From assembly GCA_012032855.1 (NCBI GenBank), contig JAAUQA010000005.1, positions 1-19,516 of the forward strand: a stretch of DNA of 19,516 bases, given 5' to 3'. The notes under the pieces were generated by a model. That model was not told where the DNA came from and ran no database searches. It worked only from the letters and a program-made list of their open reading frames with translations. Origin of the DNA: Candidatus Competibacteraceae bacterium (GTDB taxonomy: Bacteria; Pseudomonadota; Gammaproteobacteria; Competibacterales; Competibacteraceae). This document shows positions 16,121 to 19,516 of this stretch, piece by piece; position 1 is the first letter of the stretch; the number at the start of each line of letters is the position of its first letter. Made by a program: the position numbers and the translations under genes.

Positions 16121-19095
16121 TTAAGTTACGAACGGCGATTCTCCGTTTGTCGGTTGTCGAAGCGGCAAACGAACAGTGACTTGCGTCCCTACACCGAGTT
16201 GACTGTCAATTTTGATGCTTCCGCCATGATTGTGAACGATGTTATAAACGACGGACAACCCCAGTCCTGTTCCCTTGCCGGGTTCTTTAGTGGTGAAAAA
16301 GGGTTCGAAGACCCGTTCTTGCCATTCCGGGGGGAATGCCTACGCCGTGGTCTCTGACGATGATCTCAACTTCATCGGTGTCGGCTACGGCCGTCACTTG
16401 AACCCGTCCATCGGCCGGCGAAGCATCAAGCGCATTGTTAAACAGATTGACGAACACCTGTTGTAAGCGTTGCGGGTCACCTTCCATCAGTAATTCCCCA
16501 TCACAGCGCTCCATGTAGTCGAAGAACCCCGCCTTGTGACTCAAATTGACCAAATGCTGAGCCGCTGCGATGCACGCGCTTAACTTAAACCGGCTGTAAC
16601 GCTGCCCTTCGGGTGGGCCGCTGTGGCTGAAGGTAATGAGTGTGTGCTGAATATCGCTGATCCGCTGGGTTTGCTGCAATATATCATCCAGACTTTCCGC
16701 AATGAATTCAGGGTTGGTTTCGTCTTGCAGATTTTGCGCAAGGCACGCGATACCGGTTACGGGATTGCCGATTTCATGGGCAATGCCAGCCGCCAGACGA
16801 CCGATGGAAGCTAGCCGTTCACTGTGCACTAATTCGGCTTCCAAGGTCTGTATTCCGTTAGATCTTCGATAAGCAAGACGACGCCGTCCCAGACGTACCC
16901 TTGTGCGGCCACTTGAAATGACGGCGATGTGCCGATCGGAGCCTTGTGCAGATTGAACCAACAGACACGGCCATTGAAGATTAACCGTGTTTTGTAAACA
17001 TGAGTGCTTTGTTGCAATAAAAAATCCGCCAGCAGTGATGCCCAAGGTGCCGCTAGTTCTTGAACCCGGCAACCCACAGCGATCGGCGTGCTGATACCGG
17101 ATAACCGTTCCATCGCTTGATTCCAAGTCAAGATTTCCTGATCAGTAGACATGGAGCAAGCACCCAAAGGTAAATCCATCAGGATTTGACGATGGTAACG
17201 GCGTAACTCGTCCAATTCCTGTGCTAAACCATCCAGTTGACTACGGGAACGTTCCAACTGCTCCTCGACGAAATGGATATGATCGGCCATCACAGTGCGG
17301 GTATCCTCATCAATCTGGAGCCGCGAATCCACAATCATCCGCGCCAGCATCGGTCCTAACATGCCCGATAAATTACGTTCAATGCAATCCCGTAGCCGTT
17401 GCAACTGGCGGGGATTACGCTCAGCGGGATCCATGTGTAAGTCTTTTAGCGCTTTGTCGACTTCTTGAGCAGCCGTGGAAGTGCCGATAATACGCCCCAG
17501 TTGCTCGCTGAATTGCTGCGGTGAGGTGGCATTGACCGGGCCTTTACGGGCGGGATAAAACGCCCGACCTTGAAAGCAGGCAGCGACAGCGCGCTGTTCA
17601 CCCTGATCGTGGCGGGTAATCAACGATACGGCGACGAACAACAACGCATTTAACGACAAAGACCAAAACGTAGAGAATTCCCATACATTCTGATCTGTCG
17701 CATTCAAGAACTCCATAAAATTAAACGTGCCCTGCAGGATATTTGCTTGTTGCAGTAAGGGCATCAACAGCGTGGCGTACCAAACCAGAGCGCCTGCCAG
17801 CAAACCGAGCAGAAATCCAGGGCGGGTCGCCGCGGCGCCAGATCAACACCCCGATCAAACCGGGCAGGAATTGCACCACGGCCACGAAGGAGATCAACAC
17901 CAGCTCCGTCAGGCTGGCATGTTGCTCCAACAGCGCATGCAACCCATAACCCGCCATAATGATTAAGCCGATGAGCAACCGACGTCCCCACAACAGCCAA
18001 CGGTACATGTCGACGGCCGGTCCGGATAGCTGGCCGGTAACAGAATGTGATTGAGCATCATCTGAGCCAGCGCAAGCGTGGTGACAATCACCATGGCGCT
18101 AGCCGCGGAAATACCCCCGAGAAATGCCAGCATGGCCAAAGCGGGCGCCGCTCATGCAGTGGAATACTCAGAATGTAATAATCGGTATTGGCGCTCGGCA
18201 TCAACTGATACCCCGCCCAAAAAATTGGTGGAATAGCCAAGCTGAATAATAAGAGGAATAGCGGAAAGCCCCAACTGGCCAGCGACAGGGAACGCTCATC
18301 GAAGTTTTCGACAAATCCCATGTGAAATTGCCCGGGTAGCAGAAAAGCAGCGGCAAACGCCAATAACAACAGCGTTAACCAGGGCCCCTCCTGAACAGGA
18401 GAATAAAGCGCCTCCAGCATGTTGGGCGCAGTGTGCAACCAATCATTGAGACTCGCTGGCCCGCCGAAAACCTCGAATACAGCGAATAATGCTATGATCA
18501 AGATCGCGGCCAGCTTGACCACCGACTCGAACGCAATACTGACGACCAAACCTTCGTGCTTTTGCCGGGGAGAGATATGGCGTGCACCGAACAAAACGGC
18601 GAACACCATCAACGTGATACAGAAGATTAGTCCCACTTGCTGCGGCGCTTTGTCCTGAGTGAGCACATAAATGGATTCACTGACGGCGCGGATTTGCAAG
18701 GCAATGTAAGGCAACGCGCCTAACAGAGTAAATAAGGAAACCAGAATGCCAGCTAACTGACTGCTGTAACGAAAAGCAAACAAGTCGGCCAGCGAAGTGA
18801 GCTGATAATCACGAATCAGCCGCAACAGGGGCATTAGCAACAAAGGTGTCAGAATAAACGCTAAGGTAGGTCCGATGTAAACGGTTAAAAACACAAAACC
18901 CTGTGTCGCAGCGAAACTTAGGCTACCGTAATAACTCCAAGCGGTTGCATAAACGCCTAATGACAGCACATACATTAAACGATGACGAACAATGCGCTCC
19001 GGGATCCAACCCCGTTCCGTGGCGTAGGCGATGGAAAACAATACGAACAAATAAAGCAAAGCGCCGCCAAGCAAGGTGCTGAGGTTAAAAGTCAT
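16121..19095 (-). CDS. CbrA-like SLC5-PAS-sensor histidine kinase (five frameshifts)
   Basis: The partner kinase of the downstream regulator. Residues 1 to about 500 form a symporter-like SLC5 domain (SLGVYATAWSYYGSLSFAA, SLADLFAFRYSSQLAG, LPGQFHMGFVEN). A linker resembling a STAC region (LSGMLGPMLARMIVD) and a coiled coil follow. Then come a PAS domain (MDLPLGACSMSTDQEILTWNQAMERLSGI) and the kinase core. The core has H-box RLAAGIAHEIGNP (His at 16778-16776), N-box QQVFVNLFNNALDASP, G1 DHGVGIP and G2 GKGTGLGLSVV. Breaks lie near 18147-18151 (one base lost), 18020-18035 (one lost), 17826-17832 (one gained), 16853-16854 (one lost) and the six-G run 16329-16334 (one gained). Repair gives 991 residues, close to CbrA. 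ATG 19095 has only a weak ribosome site. All catalytic motifs survive. Confidence 0.88.
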
Positions 19096-19151
19096 AAGGG
19101 GTCTTTCCGGGTAAACCTCGCTAACTGATTGTTGTCTGGAAAATTCTTTAA

Positions 19152-19160
19152 AGTATAGCA
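19152..19160 (-). promoter_or_regulatory. Extended -10 promoter candidate for the kinase-regulator pair
   Basis: On the minus strand TGCTATACT fits an extended -10 element (TG, one base, then a TATAAT-like hexamer). No -35 is seen at 16-18 bases, as is common for extended -10 promoters. Transcription would begin near 19145, about 50 bases before the kinase ATG at 19095. Confidence 0.45.
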
Positions 19161-19196
19161 AGCCCAGTTGCGTGATCGGCCCTAAAGCCGGGCTTG
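19159..19196. repeat. Inverted repeat in the divergent kinase/secreted-protein gap
   Basis: CAAGCCC (19159-19165) matches GGGCTTG (19190-19196) as a seven-base inverted repeat with a 24-base spacer. Within it lies a smaller CGGC/GCCG pair (19177-19180 and 19187-19190). It lies immediately upstream of, and overlaps the edge of, the candidate kinase promoter, so it could be an operator. It could also arise by chance. Confidence 0.3.
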
Positions 19197-19270
19197 TCGA
19201 CGGTACTTACCGTAACCAACGTTTCATTCAGTCCAATCAAGCAACCTCTCTACACGTTCAGGTGAAGGTT

Positions 19271-19516
19271 ATGAACTTATTGCGATCAAGCAACTATGCT
19301 ATCGGCCTATTCATTACGGTTTTCATCCTATTGGCCACTGCTGTACCTGCGTTCGCCTCCAGCGTTCGTCAGGTGAGTCTTAACGAAATGACCGCCGTAT
19401 GCGAATTCATTTTCGAAGGCCGAGTCATCGGACAACAAGTCAGAACTGATACCGACGGTGGCACTATTCGCACGGCGGTGACCTTTGAAGTATTAGAGGT
19501 CATCAAAGGCGATGCT
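19271..19516 (+). CDS. Secreted protein of unknown function, N-terminal part (cut by window edge)
   Basis: The 82 visible residues begin MNLLRSSNYAIGLFITVFI, a classic signal peptide with a hydrophobic core and an AFA-S cleavage site near residue 29. The mature part reads VRQVSLNEMTAVCEFIFEGRVIG and later TAVTFEVLEVIKGDA. That pattern (a 'status as dangerous' loop, then a beta strand and 'V-KG') is seen in secreted proteins of unknown role, but I do not recognise a named domain with certainty. ATG 19271 has a GGTGAAGG ribosome site directly before it. It is divergent from the kinase gene across about 175 bp. Confidence 0.75.
   Translation, partial: MNLLRSSNYAIGLFITVFILLATAVPAFASSVRQVSLNEMTAVCEFIFEGRVIGQQVRTDTDGGTIRTAVTFEVLEVIKGDA

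Noticed and set aside
19240..19296. Repeated ATCAAGCAAC near the start of the last gene
   Set aside because: It is only a ten-base repeat occurring twice, once in the leader and once in the coding sequence; no periodicity or array follows.

Overview
The window looks like chromosomal DNA of a gammaproteobacterium. The grounds are the leuC-leuD-leuB order, an SLC5-type sensor kinase of the CbrA kind beside an NtrC-family regulator, and a DUF4212/Na+-solute symporter pair followed by DUF294 and DEDDh-exonuclease genes. I cannot name the genus. I see no transposase, phage gene, CRISPR array, tRNA or rRNA.

Layout. (1) 1-3190, minus strand: a macro-domain protein, then leuC, leuD and leuB (leuB runs off the left edge), forming the isopropylmalate branch of leucine synthesis. 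(2) 3342-3953, plus strand: a cyclase-family metal hydrolase. It converges on a minus-strand MFS transporter (3960-5102). (3) 5174-8080, minus strand: a large SLC5 (SSS) symporter with a terminator behind it, then a small membrane protein overlapping a membrane-anchored TPR protein. (4) 8081-8720: a 640-bp divergent control region with a good sigma-70 promoter and a structured leader. (5) 8721-10793, plus strand: DUF4212 small subunit plus VC_2705-type SLC5 symporter, closed by a strong intrinsic terminator. (6) 10901-14592, plus strand: a CBS-DUF294 nucleotidyltransferase-like gene whose TAATG overlap couples it to a sensor-like gene. The sensor-like gene appears to be fused in the intact state to a DEDDh 3'-5' exonuclease. 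(7) 14668-19095, minus strand: an NtrC-family response regulator and its 991-residue SLC5-PAS-histidine kinase partner. (8) 19271-19516: the start of a secreted protein.

How it fits together. Regions 3 to 7 read as one carbon-uptake and sensing locus. It holds two real Na+/solute symporters, a sensor kinase that itself carries a symporter-like domain, a regulator, and the DUF294/exonuclease pair that accompanies such symporters in other Proteobacteria (for example around PA3232-PA3235 in Pseudomonas aeruginosa, from memory). Substrates cannot be read from sequence; short carboxylates such as acetate are the family-based guess.

The strongest technical observation is that six genes (leuD, leuC, TPR, DUF294, sensor-exonuclease, SLC5-kinase) are broken by 13 small indels, many in short homopolymers. 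Restoring them gives proteins of normal family length, so base-calling or assembly error is more likely than pseudogenes. The strongest biological observations are an apparently inactive histidine-kinase module fused to an exonuclease, a DUF294 protein without its usual cyclic-nucleotide domain, and an NtrC-type regulator that lacks the GAFTGA sigma-54 loop.
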